Of a stretch of DNA of 9,636 nucleotides, positions 1 through 5,823 are shown piece by piece. The DNA is from an uncultured Thermoanaerobacterales bacterium (GTDB lineage: Bacteria > Bacillota > Clostridia > Christensenellales > UBA1242), in assembly GCA_900557695.1 (NCBI GenBank), contig USTP01000033.1, forward strand, positions 1 to 9,636, written 5' to 3'. The stretch's first letter is position 1; every line of letters begins with the position of its first letter. The notes below the pieces were generated by a model. The model saw only the letters and a program-made list of their open reading frames with translations, was not told the DNA's origin and ran no database searches. The translations under genes and the position numbers were made by a program.

Positions 1-45
1 ACACGCGTAAGATCGTCGGCAGCGTCAGATGTGTATAAGAGACAG
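1..45 (+). other. Nextera i5 adapter and index (non-biological)
   Basis: Positions 1-4 are the end of the P5 primer, 5-12 (GCGTAAGA) an 8-base i5 index, 13-26 (TCGTCGGCAGCGTC) the Nextera read-1 adapter, and 27-45 the 19-bp Tn5 mosaic end. This is library sequence and not part of the genome. Biological sequence starts at 46. Confidence 0.98.
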
Positions 46-116
46 ATAATAATCTCATTGTTATTATAGTCGCCTATTGATTTAAAGTTTACAAGTTTTA
101 CTGAATGTAAATACAT
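46..116 (-). CDS. 5' end of an AAA/OLD/RecF-like ATPase gene, cut by the fragment end
   Basis: The ATG (complement of 114-116) lies four bases beyond the stop of the MmeI-like gene, and its Shine-Dalgarno GGAG overlaps that gene's last codons, so the two are probably translationally coupled. The 23 complete codons begin MYLHSVKLVNFKSIGDY. A short beta strand followed by NFKSIGD is the usual opening of RecF/SMC/OLD-type ABC ATPases, just before the Walker A loop, which would lie outside the fragment. The family is inferred from this start alone. ATPases of this kind are common partners in restriction and anti-phage loci, so a role beside the methyltransferase-nuclease is plausible, but a housekeeping recombination ATPase or an unrelated gene cannot be excluded. 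Confidence 0.55.
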
Positions 117-119
117 TTT

Positions 120-2885
120 TTACTCCTTTATTATTCGTTGATACATTTTCATAAGTTCAGAAACGCATTCGCTTTCTGTTTTAACTTTTCCCCAAAATCC
201 ATAAGCTTCCATAACTGCTTTATCGTTAAGTTGATGTGCTTTTCTTAATTCTGGTGGCATTGTAACCTCATCATAAAGATCAGCAAAAGAACAATCTTTA
301 TATTTTTCTCTTGCAGTTAAAATAGATTGTGCAGTATTTTCAATTTTTGCTTGTTGTTCTTTTGTTGGATTAGGCCAAGGGAAATTATTGTATACAATAC
401 TAGCAGAATAACGATAATCACTTTTCAATCTACCAGCGACTACTCTCATCCATGCATTGTGAACATTTGATGTTAAAATTCCAAACTCATATAATGTTGC
501 ATTTGGCACAATTAAATTAGCATTTGTAGCTATTATACTTGAATCTAAAAAACCTATTGGAATATATCTTCTTCTCTCTGATGAAGTACTTGGAATTAGT
601 AAATAATTTCCTTTTTCTGGTTGTCTAATTTCTCCAAAAAGAAATGGAGTTAACGCAAGTCTTTTGGTTGCATCTCGACTGCTATTCTCTCGGAGTTCCT
701 GAACTGCACTTACTTTTTGTTTAATGTATGGAATTGAATTTATTAAATTAGGAGATATATTTTTCAACCATAAACACCAACGAGTTTTTCCATTAATAAA
801 TTCATCTGCCCCAACAATTTTTTTAAAACAAATTTTTGACTCTGGATACTTATTTATTATTTCAGCCATCTCTTTCTCATCTATAGAACTCAAATGTCCA
901 CCATCATTCGGCATACTTCCAAATAGCATCTCATTTACATTGCATATAGGTTTCTTTCTATTTTCAATAAAAACATTTTCAGCTTCAATTAAGTATGCAT
1001 TAATATTTTTAACTTTTTGATATCTATCTAAAGAATAAATAATTTTATCTTTAAAACTAGTTGCAATGCTAAAGCCAACAATAACACAATGAACATGTGC
1101 TTTTTGTTGTGCTTCGCTATCCCATATAAATGTTGTATGGGCAAAATCAATATGAATACCTTGCTTAAATAATGGTTTCCATAAATTTATAACACTTTCT
1201 CCTTGACATATTGAGTTAGTAGAAACAAGAGCAACTCGTATTGAGGTATCCTCTATATAGTCCGTAGCCTTTTTATACCAACAAGAAACATAATCTAAAT
1301 TACCAATATTTTTCCATGAGTTTCCAAAAATGCTCAAAACATCTTCCTTTTGATGTTTATTCATTAGTCTAGCACCAACAAAAGGCGGATTGCCCATTAT
1401 ATAAGAAAGTTTTTGTTTTGATATAACATCATTCCAATCAATTCGTAGTGCATTCCCCTCAACAATATTTGCATAAGACTTTAATGGGAAGAACTCAAGC
1501 TGTTGATTAACAATTTCTTCTGTTTCTTTCATCATTTGAGACTCGGATATCCACAGTGCTGTCTTTGCAACAGTGACTGCAAAGTCATTTATCTCAATTC
1601 CATAAAACTGTCCAATTGATACTTTTATTACATCACCCAAGTCAATCATAGTTTGTCCACGAGTTTGCACAATTAAAGCTTCATTTTCTAATCTTCTTAG
1701 TGAAATATATGTCTCTGTTAAAAAGTTACCAGAACCACAAGCAGGGTCAAGAAAGATTAAAGAAGAAAGTTTTTTCCTGAAAGCCTCTAATTGTTGTTTT
1801 CTTGTTTTTTCAACTTTAACTTCTTTTATTTTTTCTAATTCATCTTTTAAATTGTCTAAAAATAATGGGTCTATGACTTTATGAATATTCTCAATAGAAG
1901 TGTAGTGCATTCCTCCACTTCTACGAGTTTCTGGGTTTAGTGTGCTTTCAAAAACAGCACCAAAAATAGTTGGACTAATTTCACTCCAATCAAAATTTTC
2001 ACTTGCTTTATGTAAAAGAATATCAATAATCTCATCTGTCAAATGTGGTATAATGATATTTTCATTAGCAAACAAACCACCATTTACATAAGGGAATTTT
2101 GCAAGTTCATCATCTAGATATTTATCTCTATCTTCAATCTTTGTGTCCAAGACTTTGAATAAATCAATCAAGGCTCTTCTAGTGTCTTTAACTTGAAAAC
2201 TTTGTAGATAATTGTGAAAAGCTAACTTTTCGCCAAACAAACCACTATCTTCAGCATAAAGACAAAATACAAGTCTTACACAAAGTTCGTTAAGGCTCTT
2301 TAATTCTTGCTCATCTTTTTCGTTGTATTGTTTAAGTAAGGCGTCATAAAGAATACCAACAATTTCACCAGCCTTAATGGATATTTCCATTTCTTTTTTG
2401 ATATTCTCATTTTGACTATTTACAATAAATTGTAAACGATAATATTCCTTTGGAAGATTTTTAAGTAATATGCTTTCAGGTTCTCCATTAGGTTTTTCCA
2501 TATCATATATTAAAAACTCTTGGAAATTACAAGTAATAATCCATCTTGGTCTTTTAGAGTATGGAAGGTCAGCTGAATACCTTTTTGCTTGTTGAAATGG
2601 AGTAAGAAGAGTTCCATCTGCTTGTCTTATTGCTTTTCTTAAATCTCGGTCTCTACTTTTTTGTTCAATTAAAACATGTGTAGCAGAAATATAGCCGTCA
2701 ATAAAACTTGTATGGTCCAGCATAACTTTATCTTCAAAAGAAATATATTGTTCTGGATTGTCAACACCCAAAACTTTATTTAATAAAGTCAACCAAAAAA
2801 CTTGACTTTGTCCTTTTTCATAACCTTTATCAGCCCAAAAATTTGCAAATTCTTTTGCTTGTTTTCTAATCTCCAAATCGTTCAT
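120..2885 (-). CDS. MmeI-like type IIL restriction-modification enzyme
   Basis: A single 921-residue chain, close to the roughly 920 residues of MmeI, that should both cut DNA and methylate adenine using SAM. The N-terminal nuclease shows D63 and E74-Q-K76 (PD-(D/E)xK type). A helical spacer runs to about 320, followed by GMHYTS (325-330), SAM motif I DPACGSGNF (380-388), a motif II region YGIEIND (428-434) and catalytic motif IV NPPF (499-502), a gamma-class N6-adenine arrangement. Residues about 620-840 look like the target recognition domain, including SERRRYIPIG (769-778) and the FPWP segment (835-838). Enzymes of this family cut about 20 bases from an asymmetric site and protect the host by methylating one strand, so no separate methylase is needed. 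All catalytic motifs are intact. The start has GGAG eight bases upstream and its own promoter. It would act in the cytoplasm against incoming DNA. The recognition sequence cannot be read from here. Confidence 0.9.
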   Translation of the reverse strand: MNDLEIRKQAKEFANFWADKGYEKGQSQVFWLTLLNKVLGVDNPEQYISFEDKVMLDHTSFIDGYISATHVLIEQKSRDRDLRKAIRQADGTLLTPFQQAKRYSADLPYSKRPRWIITCNFQEFLIYDMEKPNGEPESILLKNLPKEYYRLQFIVNSQNENIKKEMEISIKAGEIVGILYDALLKQYNEKDEQELKSLNELCVRLVFCLYAEDSGLFGEKLAFHNYLQSFQVKDTRRALIDLFKVLDTKIEDRDKYLDDELAKFPYVNGGLFANENIIIPHLTDEIIDILLHKASENFDWSEISPTIFGAVFESTLNPETRRSGGMHYTSIENIHKVIDPLFLDNLKDELEKIKEVKVEKTRKQQLEAFRKKLSSLIFLDPACGSGNFLTETYISLRRLENEALIVQTRGQTMIDLGDVIKVSIGQFYGIEINDFAVTVAKTALWISESQMMKETEEIVNQQLEFFPLKSYANIVEGNALRIDWNDVISKQKLSYIMGNPPFVGARLMNKHQKEDVLSIFGNSWKNIGNLDYVSCWYKKATDYIEDTSIRVALVSTNSICQGESVINLWKPLFKQGIHIDFAHTTFIWDSEAQQKAHVHCVIVGFSIATSFKDKIIYSLDRYQKVKNINAYLIEAENVFIENRKKPICNVNEMLFGSMPNDGGHLSSIDEKEMAEIINKYPESKICFKKIVGADEFINGKTRWCLWLKNISPNLINSIPYIKQKVSAVQELRENSSRDATKRLALTPFLFGEIRQPEKGNYLLIPSTSSERRRYIPIGFLDSSIIATNANLIVPNATLYEFGILTSNVHNAWMRVVAGRLKSDYRYSASIVYNNFPWPNPTKEQQAKIENTAQSILTAREKYKDCSFADLYDEVTMPPELRKAHQLNDKAVMEAYGFWGKVKTESECVSELMKMYQRIIKE

Positions 2886-2905
2886 AAGTAAATCTCCATA
2901 AAACG

Positions 2906-2914
2906 ATTATACCA
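2906..2914 (-). promoter_or_regulatory. Extended -10 promoter of the MmeI-like gene
   Basis: On the minus strand this reads TGGTATAAT, a perfect -10 box with the TGn extension. No good -35 box is present at 17 bases, which is typical of extended -10 promoters. The predicted transcript starts about 14 bases before the ATG at 2885, leaving just enough leader for the GGAG ribosome site. Confidence 0.65.
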
Positions 2915-3052
2915 TAACTTTATTTAAATTGGTATTTAATTTCCAAAAAATTATTACTTATAATAAAATCAACTCTTCTTTTAAAAAAGTAGACAATCAA
3001 CCTTAGTAGTTTTATATAGTCCTAGAACGGCTAAATTGCTCAAAAATACTAC

Positions 3053-3099
3053 ATTTGCTGTCAACTGCTGTCAAAATTAAATAGCAAAATATAGCAAAT
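3053..3099. repeat. Helically spaced short repeats, possible integrase arm sites
   Basis: TGCTGTCAA occurs at 3056-3064 and 3066-3074, and ATAGCAAA at 3081-3088 and 3091-3098; each pair is exactly 10 bp apart. ATTTGCT (3053-3059) and AGCAAAT (3093-3099) are inverted copies, so the block is partly symmetrical. Repeats on one face of the helix about 80 bp from a tRNA attachment core resemble arm-type binding sites of tyrosine recombinases or excisionases. No integrase gene is in the window, so this is inference from position and spacing. Confidence 0.4.
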
Positions 3100-3145
3100 A
3101 TTTCTCGCAATGTTAAACTACCTTTATTTATCTATGTTTTTTAGA

Positions 3146-3178
3146 TATAGGGCTCACACACTTTATTTATAGGGCTCA
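3146..3178 (+). repeat. 11-bp direct repeat abutting the tRNA fragment
   Basis: TATAGGGCTCA is present at 3146-3156 and again at 3168-3178, 22 bp (two helical turns) apart. The second copy ends four bases before the tRNA-derived core. It could be a recombination-protein binding site next to the crossover region. The GGCTCA part also resembles a tRNA D-arm, but no D-arm or acceptor 5' strand can be folded here. Confidence 0.4.
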
Positions 3179-3181
3179 TTC

Positions 3182-3226
3182 TTGGTAATGATGAGGTCGG
3201 CAGTTCGAATCTGCTCGTTAGCTCCA
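3182..3226 (+). pseudogene. 3' fragment of tRNA-Thr(GGU), probable attachment site
   Basis: The segment contains anticodon loop TTGGTAA (3182-3188, anticodon GGT 3184-3186), the 3' anticodon strand TGATG, a five-base variable loop, T arm GGCAG-TTCGAAT-CTGCT (3199-3215), acceptor 3' strand CGTTAGC (3216-3222), discriminator T and CCA (3224-3226). The order and spacing match tRNA-Thr. No GCTAACG acceptor strand or D arm exists upstream, and the would-be 5' anticodon strand CATTC mispairs next to the loop, so tRNA identity seems to start at the anticodon loop. That is where many tyrosine integrases recombine with tRNA genes. In such an integration the displaced 3' end marks the junction far from the intact tRNA, with the element on the 5' side (left) of the fragment. 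Confidence 0.75.
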
Positions 3227-3232
3227 CAGAAT

Positions 3233-3265
3233 AAGTCGTGACATACATAAGTCACGATTTTTTAT
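3233..3265 (+). terminator. Rho-independent terminator behind the tRNA-Thr 3' end
   Basis: Arms 3233-3242 (AAGTCGTGAC) and 3251-3260 (GTCACGATTT) pair over ten bases with one G-U, around an 8-base loop, and run into a T-rich tail. It sits seven bases after the encoded CCA, as expected for the native terminator of the tRNA gene. It also insulates the downstream gene from transcription coming from the left. Confidence 0.8.
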
Positions 3266-3289
3266 TTTTAATTTATAGACTGTATCGTT

Positions 3290-3317
3290 TTGAAAAAGAT
3301 TTTATATTTGTTACAAT
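3290..3317 (+). promoter_or_regulatory. Promoter of the Rep-like gene
   Basis: TTGAAA (3290-3295) and TACAAT (3312-3317) are separated by 16 bases, just after the tRNA terminator. Transcription would start near 3324, giving a leader of about 75 bases. The TTG at 3290 that could extend the downstream reading frame lies inside this -35 box. Confidence 0.5.
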
Positions 3318-3397
3318 TAGACAAAGAAAAGTTTTATTTATACTTGTATATAGATGTAGATATCACCCTAAACTTTTTAATCAAAAAAGAGGTAGAA

Positions 3398-4387
3398 ATG
3401 AAAGTTGAATTAAGAGAAAATATCAAACCTTATTACTTTGCTGAAATAGATAGTGATGTTGTTTTTGATTGGAGACTAACATCCAATGCAATTATATTAA
3501 ATGTGAAACAAAACAAAATAAGCAAAAGCAAAAAAGAAAAACAGAAATTTCAAGAATTTGTTGATGCTTATACAGCAGACATTGGTAATCTTGTCTTGAC
3601 TGAGAATGAAGAAAAATTGTTAAACTCAATAAGCGACCATAAAGATTATGCCTCAATTAAAAGATCGCAAGCAGAACTTAGGAAGCGAATTAGTTATAAT
3701 TTCCCCGATAATTCAAAATGGATAGGCTTTTCATTAACTTACGAAAAGGACAAGGCAAGAACGGAACATACGAAAGTATCAAAGGATTTTGAGAATTTTA
3801 TTAAAAGCCTTAGACTTGAATATGAACCAACATTTGGTACTATCGACTATGTTTATATGAAGGAACGACGTGAAGACCTCACCTATCATATTCACGGCAT
3901 TCTGCTAGCCAAACAATGTAAAGGAACATTTAAGATAGTTAAGAAAAGAAAAAATAAAAAAGAGAAAAAAGGAATTTATGACATTTGGAACAAAGGTTGG
4001 GTCGATGTTCAATGTGGTAAGAAAATAAGATCTGCATACACATACTTATTGCCACATAAAACAAATTCAGTAAATATATTTGCAAGAAAAATGAACGGGA
4101 AATTGATTAGACTCATCCTTATGCCTAAAAAGAGCAAAATCTATAACTATTCCAAAGGTATTGTCCCTGCTCCAAGTGGTAAGATTGATAAAAAATCGTT
4201 AGAGCCATTTCTTAACAAAATAAGAAATATTGGAAGAACAAGGTATAACTCTTTCTATTCTAGTAAAAACAAAAAGTATATAAGAGATTACTATCAAGAA
4301 TTTGTATTTGATTTAGATATATTCTCTGAAGAAGAAAGAAAAATGTTATTAGAAATGTTAAAAAAGAGGACAAACAAAAAATCTTAA
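3398..4387 (+). CDS. HUH-type rolling-circle replication initiator-like protein
   Basis: A 329-residue protein starting at the ATG behind AAGAGGT (3387-3393). A longer frame from a TTG at 3290 is rejected because that codon is in the promoter. The three Rep motifs are visible in order: a hydrophobic strand WIGFSLTY (108-115), the metal-binding HUH motif YHIHGILL with H164 and H166, and SAYTYLLPHK with candidate nucleophile tyrosines Y214 or Y216 and K221. YDIWNKGWVDV (194-204) and YSKGIVPAP (251-259) also recall the ORF2/G2P-type replication-associated proteins of small plasmids and filamentous phages. Known relatives nick one strand at an origin, stay bound to the 5' end and start rolling-circle replication. 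The flanks are Lys-rich, suiting DNA binding. It stands directly beside a tRNA attachment site, suggesting an integrated plasmid or mobilisable element, though a relaxase-like role is possible. No helicase domain is present. Confidence 0.75.
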   Translation: MKVELRENIKPYYFAEIDSDVVFDWRLTSNAIILNVKQNKISKSKKEKQKFQEFVDAYTADIGNLVLTENEEKLLNSISDHKDYASIKRSQAELRKRISYNFPDNSKWIGFSLTYEKDKARTEHTKVSKDFENFIKSLRLEYEPTFGTIDYVYMKERREDLTYHIHGILLAKQCKGTFKIVKKRKNKKEKKGIYDIWNKGWVDVQCGKKIRSAYTYLLPHKTNSVNIFARKMNGKLIRLILMPKKSKIYNYSKGIVPAPSGKIDKKSLEPFLNKIRNIGRTRYNSFYSSKNKKYIRDYYQEFVFDLDIFSEEERKMLLEMLKKRTNKKS

Positions 4388-4393
4388 AAATCA

Positions 4394-4440
4394 TTATAAC
4401 AAGTTATAGAACCCTTATAGAGCATTATGGAACTATTATA
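4394..4440 (+). repeat. Phased TTATA repeats behind the Rep-like gene
   Basis: TTATA-type units start at 4394, 4404, 4415, 4425 (TTATGG) and 4436, with steps of 10, 11, 10 and 11 bp, all on one face of the helix. The first two form a palindrome, TATAAC-AA-GTTATA (4395-4408). Such arrays beside rep genes often bind the initiator (iterons) or a regulator. Low complexity of AT-rich DNA is an alternative, but the even spacing argues for a protein-binding site. Confidence 0.45.
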
Positions 4441-4481
4441 AAATCATTAAAAATTATCAAAATTGTCAAAAATATGACTGC

Positions 4482-4506
4482 AAAACCCCTAAAAAAAGGG
4501 TTTTTT
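4482..4506 (+). terminator. Rho-independent terminator of the Rep-like gene
   Basis: AAAACCC (4482-4488) pairs with GGGTTTT (4498-4504) across an A-rich loop and is followed by further Ts. It lies about 95 bases behind the Rep-like stop codon, after the repeat array. Confidence 0.65.
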
Positions 4507-4568
4507 AAAAAAATTTGTACAAAAGTATGATTTTTTTGGTGAACAAACGGCACTTTTTATGTACCTTA

Positions 4569-4584
4569 TATAGTGACGACTATA
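4569..4584. repeat. Small inverted repeat upstream of the 98-residue gene
   Basis: TATAGT (4569-4574) and ACTATA (4579-4584) are inverted around GACG, ending four bases before the ribosome site of the next gene. The nine bases TATAACAAG at 4581-4589 also occur at 4395-4403 in the phased array. It could be an operator or a cruciform recognised by the Rep-like protein. Confidence 0.35.
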
Positions 4585-4600
4585 ACAAGGGGGAAAATAT

Positions 4601-4897
4601 ATGTTTGACATTTTTAAAGATAAATTAGCCTTACTTATAGAAGAACAAAAAGAAACAACAGAAAAGTTGCGTAGAGAGATGCTCGCCACCTACACCCCAA
4701 AGCAACAAGAGTTAGCCAGAAAAGCGAAACTCGAATATTGGAAACTTACAGTATTACAAGAGTTGGTGGATTATGAAAAGACAAAACTAAATATCTTGGC
4801 ACTAATTTTTGGTCAAGACAAGTTAGTTGAAGATGTTGATTCTTTTTGCGAGGACTTGAAACAGAAAATGCAAAATGAAAAGTCGAAGAACACTTGA
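4601..4897 (+). CDS. Small helical protein of unknown function
   Basis: A 98-residue charged protein with a strong ribosome site (AAGGGGG ending at 4593, seven bases before the ATG). The family is not recognised. It has no signal peptide or membrane segment. The first 35 residues form an amphipathic charged helix (KLALLIEEQKETTEKLRREM), followed by a second Lys/Glu-rich helical stretch and an acidic helix near 75-92, so it is probably an all-alpha cytoplasmic protein, perhaps with coiled-coil contacts. It follows the Rep-like gene but is separated from it by a terminator, and the 89-residue gene begins 47 bases after it on the same strand, suggesting a small operon. It could be an accessory replication, copy-control or stability protein of a mobile element; that is inference from position only. 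Confidence 0.7.
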   Translation: MFDIFKDKLALLIEEQKETTEKLRREMLATYTPKQQELARKAKLEYWKLTVLQELVDYEKTKLNILALIFGQDKLVEDVDSFCEDLKQKMQNEKSKNT

Positions 4898-4944
4898 CTT
4901 CTTTTTAGCAAGTACGCTATTCTCCAGTAACTTTGGAGGTAGAT

Positions 4945-5214
4945 ATGAATTTTAAAGACGAAATGAAAATCAAATTTAGCGAAGAAAGAAGCGATAGTGC
5001 AATTAAGTTTAAAACATATCGAAAAGTTGAAAAAGCGGAAGATGAATTTCTTGATACTCTAAACGATGAACAAAAAAGCCTTTATTTTAAATTTAGAGAT
5101 ATTGAGTTGGAAAGAGATTCTATTGAAGTCGATGAGGCATTAGAGTTCGCTTTTGACTATGTTATATCATTATGCCAAACGATATTAGGCATAGATAGAA
5201 AAAATAAGTCATAA
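4945..5214 (+). CDS. Small acidic protein, possibly DUF6809-like
   Basis: The start is the ATG at 4945, four bases after a consensus GGAGGT (4935-4940). A TTG at 4933 gives a longer frame but overlaps that ribosome site. The product has 89 residues and is rich in Glu, Asp and Lys. The middle part, EFLDTLNDEQKSLYFKFRD followed by a second helix ending in FAFDYVISL, resembles small Clostridia proteins with a 'TLsdEQkeLfekye' segment (DUF6809 as remembered), which are frequent on mobile elements and have no known function. A TTGACT (4894-4899) and TATTCT (4918-4923) pair could be a weak extra promoter in the 47-base gap after the preceding gene. No catalytic motif is visible. Confidence 0.7.
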   Translation: MNFKDEMKIKFSEERSDSAIKFKTYRKVEKAEDEFLDTLNDEQKSLYFKFRDIELERDSIEVDEALEFAFDYVISLCQTILGIDRKNKS

Positions 5215-5318
5215 CTTCAATCCTGGGCTTACCAGTGGCTCTCTGGTGGCACGAAACACATTTCTATGATAAATCACTCGATGAATTAAGAAAAGTGCTT
5301 AAAATGGCTAAAAAATAA
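5208..5318 (+). pseudogene. Orphan coding-like fragment without a start
   Basis: A reading frame between stops overlaps the end of the 89-residue gene and ends with TAA at 5316. It reads LGLPVALWWHETHFYDKSLD and then ELRKVLKMAKK. The composition, with Trp and His beside a charged C-terminal helix, looks like real protein. However, there is no ATG early in the frame, no ribosome site before the GTG at 5235, and no recognised family. It may be the tail of a gene lost by deletion, or a frameshifted continuation of the upstream gene. Confidence 0.3.
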
Positions 5319-5342
5319 AACAACGAGATTTTTCATTGTTTT
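5317..5342 (-). terminator. AT-rich hairpin ending the XRE regulator transcript
   Basis: AAAACAA (5317-5323) and TTGTTTT (5336-5342) are inverted. On the minus strand the hairpin overlaps the regulator's stop codon and runs into ATTTTTT. The stem has a single G-C pair, so it is a weak terminator at best. Confidence 0.35.
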
Positions 5343-5643
5343 ACTTTGTTTTATATGAATTTAAAATCGCATTCTTTTGATTTTCATCTAGTTTTGAAAA
5401 GTAGTCTAAAAGTTCCTTATCTTTTTTGTAGGCTAGCATATCTCTATGGAAGAATTCTTCTGGCGTGCTACCACATATCTCAATGATTTCAAGCAGAACT
5501 TGAATTGGAACTGCATACTCGCCCGCTTCCAGTTTCGTGATATATGTGGAATTTTTGCCTAATTGTAGGCTCAATTCTCTTGCCGACAAATGACACCTAT
5601 CTCTCAACTGCCTTATGCGTAGAACAATATCTTTATAGTCCAT
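5341..5643 (-). CDS. XRE-family (Cro/C1-type) transcriptional regulator
   Basis: A 100-residue protein. Residues about 7-66 form a classic five-helix Cro/C1 HTH: IRQLRDRCHLSARELSLQLG, then NSTYITKLEAGEYAVPIQVLLEIIEICGSTPEEFF, with STYITKLEAG as the recognition helix and the GEYAVP turn. The C-terminal 34 residues are a short charged helical tail, probably for dimerisation, and there is no sensor domain. GAGGT lies seven bases before the ATG. It is transcribed away from the lipoprotein gene, and the 180-base gap holds a 20-bp palindrome over that gene's -35 box plus TGACAAAA repeats at 5680-5687 and 5712-5719. It therefore probably represses the lipoprotein gene and possibly itself. The ligand or inducer is unknown. 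Confidence 0.9.
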   Translation of the reverse strand: MDYKDIVLRIRQLRDRCHLSARELSLQLGKNSTYITKLEAGEYAVPIQVLLEIIEICGSTPEEFFHRDMLAYKKDKELLDYFSKLDENQKNAILNSYKTK

Positions 5644-5749
5644 ACATTGTACCTCAAAATCTTATACAAATATTATAATTGACAAAAGTTTTCGCCTATA
5701 TGCTTTACAAATGACAAAAATAACCCAAAAGCACAGATTTGAAGATTTA

Positions 5750-5769
5750 TAAGTCAAAATATTGACTTA
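5750..5769. promoter_or_regulatory. Palindromic operator over the lipoprotein -35 box
   Basis: TAAGTCAA (5750-5757) and TTGACTTA (5762-5769) are perfect inverted repeats around AATA. The right arm contains the TTGACT -35 box, so a dimer bound here would block RNA polymerase. The adjacent XRE regulator is the obvious candidate to bind it. Confidence 0.65.
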
Positions 5770-5790
5770 AAACGCAATATTATTTATAAT
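5762..5790 (+). promoter_or_regulatory. Promoter of the lipoprotein gene
   Basis: TTGACT (5762-5767), 17 bases, TATAAT (5785-5790): a near-perfect sigma-A-type promoter. Transcription would start near 5797, which excludes the ATG at 5791 as the start codon and supports the ATG at 5824. Confidence 0.85.
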
Positions 5791-5823
5791 ATGTATGAGA
5801 TATATTGCTTTTTGGAGGGTGAA

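Noticed and set aside
724..1020. Plus-strand frame of about 98 codons inside the MmeI-like gene
   Set aside because: Opposite strand of an intact, motif-rich gene; no ribosome site or protein-like features.
3290..3397. N-terminal extension of the Rep-like gene from a TTG
   Set aside because: The TTG lies in a TTGAAA/TACAAT promoter, has no ribosome site, and the extension is low-complexity; the ATG at 3398 has AAGAGGT in front.
3398..4387. IS200/IS605-type Y1 transposase
   Set aside because: It has an HUH motif, but the protein is about twice as long, has Rep-type flanking motifs, and no flanking hairpin ends of an insertion sequence were seen.
4489..4689. Minus-strand 66-codon frame
   Set aside because: It overlaps a terminator and the start of a well-initiated plus-strand gene; composition is not protein-like.
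5679..5684. TTGACA as a plus-strand -35 box
   Set aside because: No -10 box lies 16-18 bases downstream; it is more likely a regulator half-site.
5791..5823. ATG at 5791 as start of the lipoprotein
   Set aside because: It directly follows the -10 box, upstream of the expected transcript start, and the signal peptide begins naturally at 5824 behind GGAGG.
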